Notes: a model not told the origin generated them from the letters alone. A stretch of 64,000 nt of DNA from Flavobacterium sp. GT3R68 (GCF_007109225.1 NZ_VJZK01000001.1:888731-952730), one strand, 5' to 3'; positions 19,454 to 28,852 are shown, numbered from the stretch's first letter. A program made the numbers and translations.

Positions 19454-20219
19454 TTAAATCCCATGTATTAAGTTGTTGTATAGAATGATGTGCCGTTAGG
19501 TCAAATTGTACCGGTACCACAGAAACGTAGCCATGTTCGAGCGCCCATTCATCAGTGTCTTCTCCTTTATCCTGATTGACAAATTGGCCGCTGAGCCAAT
19601 AATAATCCTTACCTTGTGGACTTTTCCTTTTGTCAAATTGTTCAATCCACATCGCTTTGGCCTGACGGCAAACTTTAATTCCTTTGATGTCTTTTTCTTT
19701 CAGTTTTGGAAAGTTGACATTCAGTACCACTCCTTCCGTTAAGCCATTTTTGATTACCTGAAGCGTAATGGTTCGTACAAATGATTTGATGGATTCAAAA
19801 TCGGCATTCCAGTCGTGATCCAATAATGAAAACCCAATTGCGGGTATTCCTTCAATTCCGGCTTCCACGGCAGCGCTCATTGTTCCCGAATAAATGACAT
19901 TAATAGACGAATTCGATCCATGATTGATTCCGGACACGCACAAATCCGGTTTGCGGTGTAGGATTTCGTTTACCGCTAATTTTACGCAATCAACCGGTGT
20001 TCCGGAACAGCTGTATTCAGGGATAAGCGCATTCTCATCCGAAATCTTATTTATAAAAATGGTATCATTTATAGTAATGGCATGTCCCATGGCACTTTGG
20101 GGTTTGTCCGGAGCAACAACAACAACATCGCCAATTTCCATCATAACAGAAATCAAAGCCCTTATTCCGGGCGCGAGTATGCTATCGTCATTGGTAACTA
20201 AAATTAAAGGTTTTTCCAT
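19446..20219 (-). CDS. surE: 5'/3'-nucleotidase SurE
   Basis: This 257-residue metal-dependent phosphatase acts on nucleoside 5'- and 3'-monophosphates and is tied to stationary-phase survival. The N-terminus PLILVTNDDSILAPGI has the metal-binding Asp-Asp pair, and SGINHGSN (about residues 97-104) is the second metal-site motif. Length is normal for the family. It is the first gene of an operon with a small membrane protein (8-bp overlap) and lpxB. A TATCTTTT sequence just upstream resembles a -7 element. Confidence 0.94.
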   Translation of the reverse strand: MEKPLILVTNDDSILAPGIRALISVMMEIGDVVVVAPDKPQSAMGHAITINDTIFINKISDENALIPEYSCSGTPVDCVKLAVNEILHRKPDLCVSGINHGSNSSINVIYSGTMSAAVEAGIEGIPAIGFSLLDHDWNADFESIKSFVRTITLQVIKNGLTEGVVLNVNFPKLKEKDIKGIKVCRQAKAMWIEQFDKRKSPQGKDYYWLSGQFVNQDKGEDTDEWALEHGYVSVVPVQFDLTAHHSIQQLNTWDLNE

Positions 20220-20420
20220 TTTTAAAAAGATACTTACTAAAGAAGGCGGATTATCCGATAAATTCCATTTCCCGTATTCTGGGAATTAGCTTCATCGAAA
20301 TTGGCGTTGTAAAAATAAACATTTTTCAACGGAAGAACCTATTTTTGTATCTTTAACAAAAAATTAGGCAGCGACCATAGAGGTTGGCATAGTTTTTTAT
20401 GTAATTTAGATTAAAAATTA

Positions 20421-22640
20421 ATGAATGCAATTTTGACATATATGAAAAGGAATTATAAGTTACTACTAGTCATTGTTGCCTTAGCGGTGGCATTTTGGAG
20501 TTTTATTCCAAAAGAGAAAAACGATCCCGAAAAAGATAAATTACTATTAGAGTTACTGACTTTCGTTATAGAACGCGGACATTATAGTCCTACTGCCATG
20601 GATGATCAGTTTTCAAAAGGAGTATATAAAGACTATATAACGTCTTTGGATCCTTCCAAAAGGTTCTTCATGCAATCCGATATCGATGAGTTTGCTAAAT
20701 TCGAAACGCAATTGGATGACCAAATCAAAAACAAGGATTTGTCGTTTTTTGATTTGACCTACAATCGTTTGATGCAAAGAATTGAGGAAAGTAAGAAATA
20801 TTATAAACTTATTCTCGACAAACCTTTTAATTATAAGGTAGACGAAGAATTCAATACGGATTATGAGAAATTACCGTATGCGAACAATCCAACCGATTTG
20901 CATGAAAAATGGAGAAAGCAGATTAAATTATCCACACTTTCTTCGCTTACGGACAAGCAAAAATTTGAAGAAGATAAAAAAAATGGTGCCATTGCTTTAA
21001 AATCAAAAAAAGATTTGGCTTTAGAAACGGATAAAAAAACCGACATAAGTGAACCAAAATCTTTTGAACAATTAGAAAAAGAAACCAGAGCAAGTTCTTT
21101 AAAATCATTGGATGAATATTTCGGTTTTATCGATGATTTGAACAGAGATGATTGGTTTTCGGTTTATATCAATTCGATTGCAAGCCGATTTGACCCACAT
21201 ACTTCTTATTTTGCCCCGGAAGAAAAAGAGCGTTTCGATGTGAGCATGTCGGGGAAATTAGAAGGAATTGGAGCAAGACTACAAAAGAAAAATGATTTTA
21301 CTGAAATTACAGAATTGATTTCCGGTGGTCCTGCCTGGAGAGGAAAAGAATTGGAACCTGGAGATGTCGTATTGAAAGTGGCTCAGGGAAAAAGCGAACC
21401 TGTTGATGTGGTGGGGATGCGTCTGGATGATGTGGTAAAGAAAATTAAAGGACCAAAAGGAACCGAAGTGCGATTGACCGTTAAGAAAGCCGATGGTACG
21501 ATAAAAGTAATTACGTTAATCAGAGATGAGATTGAAATTGAAGAAACCTATCTGAAATCAAGTATAGTGGAGAAAAACGGTTTGAAGTATGGCGTTATTT
21601 ACCTTCCTAAATTTTATATTGACTTTGAAAACCAAGACAGCAGAGATGCCGGAAAGGACATGACCATTGAAGTGGAGCGCCTGAAAAAAGAAGGTGTAAA
21701 AGGAATTATTCTGGATGTGCGTGATGATGGTGGAGGATCCTTGAAAACTGTGGTTGATATTGCAGGTTTGTTTATTGAACAAGGCCCGATTGTACAAATC
21801 AAATCAGCGGCAGGGAAAAAAGAAGTTCTTTACGATAGAGATAAGAAAATACAATGGGATGGCCCACTGGTAATTATGGTCAACAGTTTTTCTGCATCTG
21901 CTTCGGAGATTTTAGCTGCTGCGATACAGGATTACAAAAGAGGAATAATTATAGGAAGTAAACAAACTTACGGAAAAGGGACGGTACAGAATGTTATTGA
22001 CCTGAACCAGTTTGTCCGTAAAAACAGCATGGGTGATTTAGGGGCGTTAAAAACGACCACCCAAAAATTTTACAGAATCAATGGAGGTTCAACTCAGTTG
22101 GAAGGTGTAAGCAGTGATGTAGTGATGCCGGATCGTTATTCGTATGCAAAAATGGGCGAACGTGATGTAGACAATGCCATGCCGTGGGATAAAATTGATG
22201 CAGCAGATTATACCGTTTGGAACCGACAGAATAATTTTGCTTCCGCTATTGCAAACAGTAAAAAAAGAATGAGCCTCAACAAGCAGTTTCAATTGATTGA
22301 TGAAAATGCGAAATGGATTAATGAAAGAAGCGAAGAAAACCTGTATAGCCTTCGAATTGATAAATTTAAGGCCGAGCAATTATCGTTGGAGGAAAAGGCT
22401 AAAAAATACAAAGCTATCATCGATTATCAGAATCAGTTAAAGTTTTCCTCATTGCCATATGAAAGTGAGGGGATGAAAAATGATGTCACTTTGAAAGAAA
22501 AAAGGGAGAGATGGCATGAAAGTTTGGCTAAAGATATATATGTGGAAGAAGCCATTAATGTACTTGATGATCTGCAAACTAAACCTGTGGTAAAAGGAAC
22601 GGTTAATCTCAAGAAAAAAGAAAAGCTGGTTAAGTCATAA
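20421..22640 (+). CDS. prc: Tail-specific carboxy-terminal protease (Prc/CtpA type)
   Basis: This 739-residue S41 peptidase degrades or trims periplasmic proteins from their C-termini. An N-terminal membrane anchor or signal covers about residues 12-28, followed by the long N-terminal TSP domain, a PDZ domain (about 255-345) and the S41 catalytic domain. The Ser-Lys dyad is Ser493 in FSASASE and Lys519 in YGKGTVQ. The C-terminal domain typical of Prc follows to the end. A second in-frame ATG at 20442 (MKRNYK) would also leave a good signal anchor, so the exact start is uncertain. A strong terminator follows within 40 bp. Confidence 0.93.
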   Translation: MNAILTYMKRNYKLLLVIVALAVAFWSFIPKEKNDPEKDKLLLELLTFVIERGHYSPTAMDDQFSKGVYKDYITSLDPSKRFFMQSDIDEFAKFETQLDDQIKNKDLSFFDLTYNRLMQRIEESKKYYKLILDKPFNYKVDEEFNTDYEKLPYANNPTDLHEKWRKQIKLSTLSSLTDKQKFEEDKKNGAIALKSKKDLALETDKKTDISEPKSFEQLEKETRASSLKSLDEYFGFIDDLNRDDWFSVYINSIASRFDPHTSYFAPEEKERFDVSMSGKLEGIGARLQKKNDFTEITELISGGPAWRGKELEPGDVVLKVAQGKSEPVDVVGMRLDDVVKKIKGPKGTEVRLTVKKADGTIKVITLIRDEIEIEETYLKSSIVEKNGLKYGVIYLPKFYIDFENQDSRDAGKDMTIEVERLKKEGVKGIILDVRDDGGGSLKTVVDIAGLFIEQGPIVQIKSAAGKKEVLYDRDKKIQWDGPLVIMVNSFSASASEILAAAIQDYKRGIIIGSKQTYGKGTVQNVIDLNQFVRKNSMGDLGALKTTTQKFYRINGGSTQLEGVSSDVVMPDRYSYAKMGERDVDNAMPWDKIDAADYTVWNRQNNFASAIANSKKRMSLNKQFQLIDENAKWINERSEENLYSLRIDKFKAEQLSLEEKAKKYKAIIDYQNQLKFSSLPYESEGMKNDVTLKEKRERWHESLAKDIYVEEAINVLDDLQTKPVVKGTVNLKKKEKLVKS

Positions 22641-22653
22641 GAAAATTAAAGTT

Positions 22654-22692
22654 AAAAACGCCCCGAACAATTTGTTTTCGGGGCGTTTTTTT
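22654..22692 (+). terminator. Terminator of the tail-specific protease gene
   Basis: GC-rich stem CGCCCCGAA/TTCGGGGCG (22659-22667 with 22677-22685), flanked by A-rich and T-rich arms ending in a run of seven T. Confidence 0.9.
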
Positions 22693-22703
22693 ATTCCTTT
22701 AAA

Positions 22704-22730
22704 TGCAAAAAAACCACCCGAGGGTGGTTT
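22704..22730 (-). terminator. Terminator of the coiled-coil protein gene
   Basis: Stem AAACCACCC/GGGTGGTTT (22711-22719 with 22722-22730, very short loop). On the minus strand it is followed by a T-run (complement of 22707-22713) and starts 4 bp after the stop at 22734. It is paired head to head with the protease terminator. Confidence 0.8.
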
Positions 22731-22733
22731 GTA

Positions 22734-23282
22734 TTATCTTAATTTATTGAGTCTTTTCTCTTCTTTTTCAATATCCTTTTCAAGCTCCATTATTTTGATT
22801 TGCTGTTTGCTGATCTTGATATTTTCTTTTTCGATTTCCATCTCAGAAAGTTTTCCTCTTGATTTTCTTTTTTCAAATTTCTCTGTTCTTTTCGCCAAAT
22901 CTTTTTCCGCTTTTGCCTTTTTAGATTTTGTTTTGCTTAGCCGTTTTTCATGTGTGGCTATCTTATCTTGTTTCTTTTCAAAAGATTTTTTTTCTTTCTC
23001 TAATTTTTTTTCATTTTTCTCCAACCTTTTTTGATCTCTTTCGCGGTCTTTCGAATCTTTTAACGATTCCTTTTCCGATTTAAGTTTTTCTCTTACTGCT
23101 TTTTCGTTCTCGGAGCGAGCTTGGGCCTCCGCTTGTTGCTTTTCTAAATCAAGAGTGTTTGATATTACTTTTAAGGAATCGGCTGTTTTGATTTCGGCCT
23201 GGGTTACTGTTTTAACTTCTTGAGCAAAAAAGGGTTGCATACTTGCCAGCAAAACTACGAGGAGGATTGATTTTATTTTCAT
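22734..23282 (-). CDS. Exported highly charged coiled-coil protein
   Basis: This 182-residue protein is not a recognised enzyme. It has a signal peptide (about residues 1-20, ending in FFAQ), a short linker, then about 140 residues made almost only of Lys, Glu, Arg, Gln and Ser. The heptad-like spacing indicates one long alpha-helical coiled coil, similar in style to peptidoglycan-associated or filament-like periplasmic proteins. The end is KEEKRLNKLR. It is a single-gene unit with its own terminator and a divergent neighbour on the upstream side. Similar small Lys/Glu-rich exported proteins are common in flavobacteria, with no known function. Confidence 0.75.
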   Translation of the reverse strand: MKIKSILLVVLLASMQPFFAQEVKTVTQAEIKTADSLKVISNTLDLEKQQAEAQARSENEKAVREKLKSEKESLKDSKDRERDQKRLEKNEKKLEKEKKSFEKKQDKIATHEKRLSKTKSKKAKAEKDLAKRTEKFEKRKSRGKLSEMEIEKENIKISKQQIKIMELEKDIEKEEKRLNKLR

Positions 23283-23386
23283 AATGATTAATTTAAAATT
23301 AAAATTGTATAAAATTGTGATTCTATATCTTTACAAATTTAACAAATATCATTCCTAATCTGTTACGTTTCTGCATAAATCCTCAT

Positions 23387-24223
23387 ATGAAAAAAATAAG
23401 CTCTTTATTTATTCTTTTATTTCTGATCCTTTCCCTTGGATGGTATTGTCGGAAAAATGATATGCAGCCTAAAAAAAACACCTCTGAAGGTAAAGCGGTT
23501 GTAAAGTCCGAGGAAGAGGAATCTAATTTTGTAAGTTCTTCAGAAATATCCTTTTTCGAGTTGTTGCCAACCTCCACTTCAAAGCAAATGGTTTTCCATG
23601 ACTATTATGTATTATCGTATGTGGAGCAATATGAACAGGCCGAATGGGTGGCATACCAACTGAAAAGAAAGTATACCGTGACTGATTTTAAAAGGCCCTT
23701 TTTTATTGCTGATCCGAAAGTAAGGACACATTCAGCAGATTGGCGGAATTACAAGCGTTCGGGATATGACAAAGGACATCTTTGTCCGGCGGGTGACATG
23801 AAATTTTCAAAGCAGGCATTTGAGGACACTTTTTATACGTCGAATATTTCGCCTCAGCTTCATGACTTCAACGATGGTGTCTGGAGTCGGTTGGAACAGA
23901 AGGCGCGGTATTGGGCCGTAAAATATGACGGACTTTACGTAATCACAGGAGGCGTTCTAAAACCCGGATTACTAACCATTGGACAGGAAAAGGTCGCGGT
24001 GCCGGATTATTTTTATAAAATATTCCTCAATACTGCCGGCGGAAAATATAAGATGATAGCATTCCTGGTTCCGCATCAGGCGAGTGAAAAACCACTTTAC
24101 GAATTTGTCGTTTCGGTGGATGCGATTGAAAAAATGACAGGTATCAATTTCTTCCCTAAGTTGGATGATGCATTGGAGGATACCCTTGAAAAAGGGAGCA
24201 GTTATAAAAACTGGAGTTTCTAA
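23387..24223 (+). CDS. Exported DNA/RNA non-specific endonuclease (NucA type)
   Basis: This 278-residue nuclease should cut DNA and RNA outside the cytoplasm. Residues 1-20 form a hydrophobic signal or anchor followed by GWYCRK, which is not a clean lipobox. The catalytic motif appears as YDKGHLCPAGDM with His131 (DRGH in most homologues, DKGH here). The metal-ligand Asn is expected in TSNISPQ (about 150-156). The linker at residues 24-55 is Lys/Glu rich and probably flexible. The gene is monocistronic. Roles could be nutrient release from nucleic acids or degradation of extracellular DNA. Confidence 0.9.
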   Translation: MKKISSLFILLFLILSLGWYCRKNDMQPKKNTSEGKAVVKSEEEESNFVSSSEISFFELLPTSTSKQMVFHDYYVLSYVEQYEQAEWVAYQLKRKYTVTDFKRPFFIADPKVRTHSADWRNYKRSGYDKGHLCPAGDMKFSKQAFEDTFYTSNISPQLHDFNDGVWSRLEQKARYWAVKYDGLYVITGGVLKPGLLTIGQEKVAVPDYFYKIFLNTAGGKYKMIAFLVPHQASEKPLYEFVVSVDAIEKMTGINFFPKLDDALEDTLEKGSSYKNWSF

Positions 24224-24240
24224 ATAGGAAGACGATTTTT

Positions 24241-24303
24241 TAGCCCGGATGGAAGCGGCATCCCACGCTTTTTCTGCGTGGATATAGCGGACAGCCGGAA
24301 ACA
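24241..24303. repeat. Possible flavobacterial intergenic hairpin element
   Basis: Between convergent genes lies AGCCCGGATGGAAGCGGCAT, then a hairpin CCACGC/GCGTGG, then GGATATAGCGGACAGCCGG. Outer pairing of CCGG with CCGG and of ATCC with GGAT can close a multi-stem structure. From memory, similar sequences recur between genes in Flavobacterium genomes, often near 3' ends. Only one copy was noticed in this window. Confidence 0.45.
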
Positions 24304-24316
24304 GCTCCAAATTATA

Positions 24317-25579
24317 TTACCATTCATTTACTTTGTTCGCATCCATTTTCAGGAAGATAAAGAGCAAAATCGTAAAGCCCCAGAGACCGGAGCCTCCATA
24401 GGAGAAGAATGGCAGCGGTACTCCGATAGTAGGGAAGACGCCTAAAACCATTGAAATGTTGACAAAAAAGTGAATGAACAGAATTCCTGCCACGCAATAA
24501 CCATACACCCGGCTGAATTTTGTTTTTTGTCGTTCCGAAAGGTAAATGATTCTCGTAATCAATCCGACAAACAAGGCAATTACTATAAACGAGCCCACAA
24601 ATCCCCATTCTTCGCCCACGGTGGTAAAGATATAATCGGTGTGTTGCTCGGGTACAAATCCGCCTTTGGTTTGTGTTCCTTCCAAAAATCCTTTTCCGAT
24701 CCAACCGCCTGAACCGATTGCAATTTCAGATTGATTGGTATTGTATCCGATCCCTTTCAAATCGACTTCTCTCCCTAATAAAATGTTGAAACGGTCGCGG
24801 TGGTGCTGCTTAAAAACATGCTCGAAAACATAATCTACGGATAGTACAAATCCGGAAATCAGTCCCAATACTATAGCGCTAGCAATTATGTTTCGGTTGA
24901 TTTTACGGCTTCTGGCGTATATGAAGGCGATTACCAAAAACGAAATCAGAATGACATATTGGGGTTGTAAGACCAATGTCAGAACGAAAATCAAAATCGC
25001 TATAAAGCCGGTCCATACGTACCAGGCAGGCAGGCCTTCGCGATACAGGACAATGATGAAAATACTATAAATCAAGGCACTTCCGGGATCGGGCTGCGGT
25101 AAAATCAGCAACACGGGTAAGGCAATAATTAATAATGCCTGCACTTGTCGGCTGACATCTTTAAGGTTGACCTGAACGTCGCTCAGATATTTGGCTAAGG
25201 CCAATGCGGTTGCGGCTTTTGCAAATTCGGAAGGTTGTAGGGTGAACCCACCGATAGCATACCAACAGCGTTGTCCGGCTATGGTTTTTCCGAAAACAAA
25301 TAATCCGGCCAATAAAAGAAGGGCAATCCCAAAGATGATACTGGAGTACTTCTCGTAGAATTTCCCCTCGACCGACAATACAATAAAGATTAACGGAATC
25401 GTAAAGAAAATAAACATCATCTGTTTTCCGTAAATCTGGGTGAAATCAAACAGATAGGCATCCTGCGCGGAAGTAGATAGGGAGGATGAATAAATGTTCA
25501 GCCAGCCTAAGACCACTAAAATGATATAGATAATGACGCTTATCCAATCTAAGTTGCTCGATACACTTTGGTTCTTCAT
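24317..25579 (-). CDS. rodA: Rod-shape peptidoglycan polymerase RodA
   Basis: This 420-residue SEDS-family glycosyltransferase polymerises glycan strands for lateral wall growth with PBP2. It has about ten membrane helices and the family features AKAATALALAKYLSD, QPDPGSALIY (about 167-176) and the C-terminal GVPLPFFSYGGSG (about 383-395). The start lies 1 bp after the PBP2 stop, so translation is probably coupled. It is the last gene of the mreBCD-PBP2-rodA operon. Confidence 0.95.
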   Translation of the reverse strand: MKNQSVSSNLDWISVIIYIILVVLGWLNIYSSSLSTSAQDAYLFDFTQIYGKQMMFIFFTIPLIFIVLSVEGKFYEKYSSIIFGIALLLLAGLFVFGKTIAGQRCWYAIGGFTLQPSEFAKAATALALAKYLSDVQVNLKDVSRQVQALLIIALPVLLILPQPDPGSALIYSIFIIVLYREGLPAWYVWTGFIAILIFVLTLVLQPQYVILISFLVIAFIYARSRKINRNIIASAIVLGLISGFVLSVDYVFEHVFKQHHRDRFNILLGREVDLKGIGYNTNQSEIAIGSGGWIGKGFLEGTQTKGGFVPEQHTDYIFTTVGEEWGFVGSFIVIALFVGLITRIIYLSERQKTKFSRVYGYCVAGILFIHFFVNISMVLGVFPTIGVPLPFFSYGGSGLWGFTILLFIFLKMDANKVNEW

Positions 25580-25580
25580 T

Positions 25581-27521
25581 TTATTGGGTTACAGTTTTAG
25601 GCTGAATCGGTGTTTTTGGTTTTTCTGTTTTTTTTAGGGTGTCTTTATTAATCAAATTCCGATTGACTAATAAGGAGTCCATATATTTTTTATTGTATTT
25701 ATTGTACTCATTCTGCAGACTGGTCTCAAACATTTTTTTCTCCAAGTCCATTCTGCTAATTTTTCTTTTGAGGTATTTTTCAATCATTAAACTCGCAATC
25801 GGCCCGGCATTTTGGGCGCCATAATGTCCATGTTCGACCAATACAGCGATGGCGATTTTAGGGTTATCTTTGGGTGCAAAAGCTACAAAAATCGAGTGAT
25901 CCTGGAGTTTCGTCCTTTTTCCATTTACTTCCCCGTAATTTTCGGCTGTTCCTGTTTTTCCACAAATTTCAATGCCTTCAACCTTCAAGGCGTAAGCAGT
26001 TCCCAGATTGTACACATCCGCTAAACCGCTCACCATGGGTTCGAAATACTTCCGGTCGATTGTGGTGACATGTTTGGTACGGAATTTTTTATCAATGATT
26101 TCCCCTTCAATTTTTTTGATGATATGAGGCGTGTAATAATACCCGCGATTCCCTATTGCGGCCATCATATTGGCAAGTTGTATCGGAGTCATCAGCACTT
26201 CTCCCTGTCCGATAGCATTCGAGATGATCGTAGTCCCTCTCCAGCCACCGTTAGGATAAGCTTTCTTATAGGTTTTTGAATCGGGAACTTTTCCTTTTTT
26301 CCCGGTAGGTAAATCATACCCCATGAATTGGCCCAAGCCAAAACTTTTTACGTGATTACTCCAGGCATCGACTGCGACTGCAGGTTTGGAATATTTGGCA
26401 ATGGTACGTAAATACACATTTGAAAAATAGGCATTACAGGATTTATAAATACCTACGTGTAAATCCCGGACGCCGCCTCCGCAGTGACACCGCTGGAATC
26501 GTCCCCGGGCATAGCTAAAACCATGATTACACATGAAAGTAGTTTTCTCATCAATTACACCTTCCTGAAGTCCAACCAAACCGGTAAGGATTTTAAAAGG
26601 AGATCCGGGCGGAAATTCTCCCAATAAACCTCTGTCATAAAGTGGTTTTGAAATGGAATCATTATAGAGTTTGGTGTAATTTTTAGAGCGCTGTCTTCCC
26701 ACTAATATTGCCGGATCGTATGAAGGAGCTGTAACAAGTGCTAATATTTCACCGGTGCTGGGTTCAATGGCCACAATTCCACCTCTTTTATTAATCATCA
26801 ATTCTTCTCCGTATTTCTGAAGTTCCATATCGATGGTCAGATTGATATCTTCTCCCTGAACCGCGATGGTATCAAATTTGCCGCCTTTATAGGAACCGAT
26901 TTCGCGATTGTATTTGTCTTTCTGAATGTATTTCACTCCTTTTATCCCACGAAGAATCGTCTCGTAGCTTTCCTCCACCCCCTGTTTTCCAATTAAATCC
27001 CCACTGTTGTAATATGGGTTTTTTTCGACTAATTTTTCGTTTACCTGCGTAATGAAACCAAATATGTTGGCGCCAAAATTTACCTGATAATCACGAAGGG
27101 ATCGTTTTTGGATATAAAACCCTTCAAATTTTCGTATTTTTTCCTGAAAGGCAGCATACTCCAATTTGTTCAATTGCGGTAAAAAAACCGATGGCAACCT
27201 TGGACTGTAAATTTTTGCTTTTGCTATTTTTATTAAAAAATCCTCTTTGGTGATATTCAGTAATTGGCAAAATTCGAGGGTATCAATATTTTTCAATTCA
27301 CGAGGTATAACCATGATGTCATACGATGGCTGATTGGCAACCAATAATTCACCATTACGGTCATAGATATAACCTCTTTCAGGATAGTCGTATTTTATCT
27401 TGATAGCGTTGTTTTCGGATTTTAATTTAAACGAATCATTTATTACCTGCAGATAAAAAAGCCTTATCAAAAGCAAGATACTTGCGATGATAATAATGGA
27501 AGGAAGCAATACTTTTCTCAT
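25581..27521 (-). CDS. mrdA: Penicillin-binding protein 2 (elongasome transpeptidase)
   Basis: This 646-residue class B PBP crosslinks peptidoglycan during elongation. One N-terminal helix (about 6-24) anchors it, followed by the dimerisation domain and the transpeptidase domain with S307-P-F-K310, S361-C-N363 and K522-T-G524. Between the SxxK and SxN motifs lies an unusual run of metal-ligand type residues: Cys331, Cys345, His346, Cys347, His355 and Cys362. The C-terminal 70 residues are Lys-rich and end in a Pro/Thr/Lys tail. It overlaps mreD by 4 bp and abuts rodA. Confidence 0.95.
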   Translation of the reverse strand: MRKVLLPSIIIIASILLLIRLFYLQVINDSFKLKSENNAIKIKYDYPERGYIYDRNGELLVANQPSYDIMVIPRELKNIDTLEFCQLLNITKEDFLIKIAKAKIYSPRLPSVFLPQLNKLEYAAFQEKIRKFEGFYIQKRSLRDYQVNFGANIFGFITQVNEKLVEKNPYYNSGDLIGKQGVEESYETILRGIKGVKYIQKDKYNREIGSYKGGKFDTIAVQGEDINLTIDMELQKYGEELMINKRGGIVAIEPSTGEILALVTAPSYDPAILVGRQRSKNYTKLYNDSISKPLYDRGLLGEFPPGSPFKILTGLVGLQEGVIDEKTTFMCNHGFSYARGRFQRCHCGGGVRDLHVGIYKSCNAYFSNVYLRTIAKYSKPAVAVDAWSNHVKSFGLGQFMGYDLPTGKKGKVPDSKTYKKAYPNGGWRGTTIISNAIGQGEVLMTPIQLANMMAAIGNRGYYYTPHIIKKIEGEIIDKKFRTKHVTTIDRKYFEPMVSGLADVYNLGTAYALKVEGIEICGKTGTAENYGEVNGKRTKLQDHSIFVAFAPKDNPKIAIAVLVEHGHYGAQNAGPIASLMIEKYLKRKISRMDLEKKMFETSLQNEYNKYNKKYMDSLLVNRNLINKDTLKKTEKPKTPIQPKTVTQ

Positions 27522-28024
27522 CTTCGGTTAGGCTTGAAAATATAAATTAAGACAATACAGACTATTATGGTAAATGCGGTACTTAACAATGTCCTTAGTA
27601 AAATATCCCAAAGGAAATTCAATTGAAAAACCTCCAACAGAAATAATGTCAAATGATGTATGGCTACAGCTATCAAAATAAAGGAAAATCTTTCCGTTGT
27701 CAATACGTCATTTAACCGTACGGTCTGGTACTCATAACTCAACCCAAACGAAAATTTAAAAATATACGGCCGAAAATAGGCTAACAACAAACAAGAGGCA
27801 GCATGAACTCCACCAGAATTTGAAAATAAATCAAGGACAATTCCAAGAAAAAAACTGGAGATCATTAATGCCGATTTATTGCCGTTTACAGGAAAAAGAA
27901 TAATAAAAAGGATATAAGGGAACGGATTTACATACCCCAGAAAATCAATATTATTAAAAATAATAATCTGTGCCGCAAGCAACAATATAAAACGGGCGAT
28001 ATTGACCAGTACTGCACTATTCAT
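27518..28024 (-). CDS. mreD: Rod-shape-determining membrane protein MreD
   Basis: This 168-residue integral membrane protein has five or so hydrophobic helices and belongs to the MreD group, mainly by its place between mreC and PBP2, its size and its helix pattern (motif NPFPYILFIILFP near residues 33-45). It links MreC and the wall polymerases. It overlaps mreC by 8 bp upstream and the PBP2 gene by 4 bp downstream, typical of a translationally coupled operon. Confidence 0.88.
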   Translation of the reverse strand: MNSAVLVNIARFILLLAAQIIIFNNIDFLGYVNPFPYILFIILFPVNGNKSALMISSFFLGIVLDLFSNSGGVHAASCLLLAYFRPYIFKFSFGLSYEYQTVRLNDVLTTERFSFILIAVAIHHLTLFLLEVFQLNFLWDILLRTLLSTAFTIIVCIVLIYIFKPNRR

Positions 28025-28841
28025 TTTTTGATTCCTCTTCTAGATTTTTAATTTCTGTACGATCTTTACTCTTAATGATATATACGTGGCCCAGGTTTGT
28101 CATATCATTGAACAAACGGACATTTAAGGTATAGTAGTTGGTTTCATCATCTACGAAAATTTTATCGATGATACCAATGTTGATGTTTGCCGGAAAAATT
28201 ACAGACTGTCCACCAGTTACTATAGTATCTCCTTTTCGCACCGAAGCCAATCTTGGAACATCAATCAACTGAACAAATCCAGTGCTTTTTCCGTCCCAAA
28301 TCAACGAACCGAAATGATTGGTCTTTTTGATTTTTGCATTAATTTGTGATCTTTTGTTCAAAATGCTGACCACCGTAGCATAATTTTTAGAGGTCTTGTC
28401 TACAATTCCCACGATTCCGTTACTATTGATGACTCCCATGTCCGGTTCGACCCCGTCTTTTGTTCCGCTGTTCAGCGTCAGGTAATTTTCATAAACGTTG
28501 TACGAATTGTGGATGACTTTAGAAACGATGATATTGATTTTGCTGACTCCTTTAATGCTGTCGATTTTTGGAACGAGAGTGGTGTCCTTAATGTTTAATA
28601 AAAGACTTTTTAATTGGGCATTTTCATTCGCTAAAATCTCATTCTGAGTCTTCAGATTCAAGTATTCGCTGACATTATTGATGCGCTGATAAACGCCTCC
28701 TGTCAGGAAGTTTGCCGAACTGATAACCTTACTCCGGTGAAAGGAATGAGACTGGATAGTTAGGATTAACGAAATACCCAAAAGCAGCAAAAACAGTAAC
28801 TTATTACTGTTTTTAAATATAAAATTAAAAATTTGCTGCAT
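28017..28841 (-). CDS. mreC: Rod-shape-determining protein MreC
   Basis: This 274-residue periplasmic scaffold protein organises the elongasome. It has an N-terminal helix (about 13-28), a coiled coil (about 58-88, with NEILANENAQLKSLL) and the two beta-rich MreC domains with GVVGIV-like turns (NGIVGIVDKTS) and GDTIVTGGQS. It starts 11 bp after mreB. The C-terminus KNLEEESKNE is acidic and overlaps mreD. Confidence 0.92.
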   Translation of the reverse strand: MQQIFNFIFKNSNKLLFLLLLGISLILTIQSHSFHRSKVISSANFLTGGVYQRINNVSEYLNLKTQNEILANENAQLKSLLLNIKDTTLVPKIDSIKGVSKINIIVSKVIHNSYNVYENYLTLNSGTKDGVEPDMGVINSNGIVGIVDKTSKNYATVVSILNKRSQINAKIKKTNHFGSLIWDGKSTGFVQLIDVPRLASVRKGDTIVTGGQSVIFPANINIGIIDKIFVDDETNYYTLNVRLFNDMTNLGHVYIIKSKDRTEIKNLEEESKNE

Positions 28842-28852
28842 GAATTATGCTA

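Noticed and set aside
24324..24704. A 126-codon ORF in another frame of rodA
   Set aside because: It overlaps rodA completely on the same strand and has no recognisable protein features.
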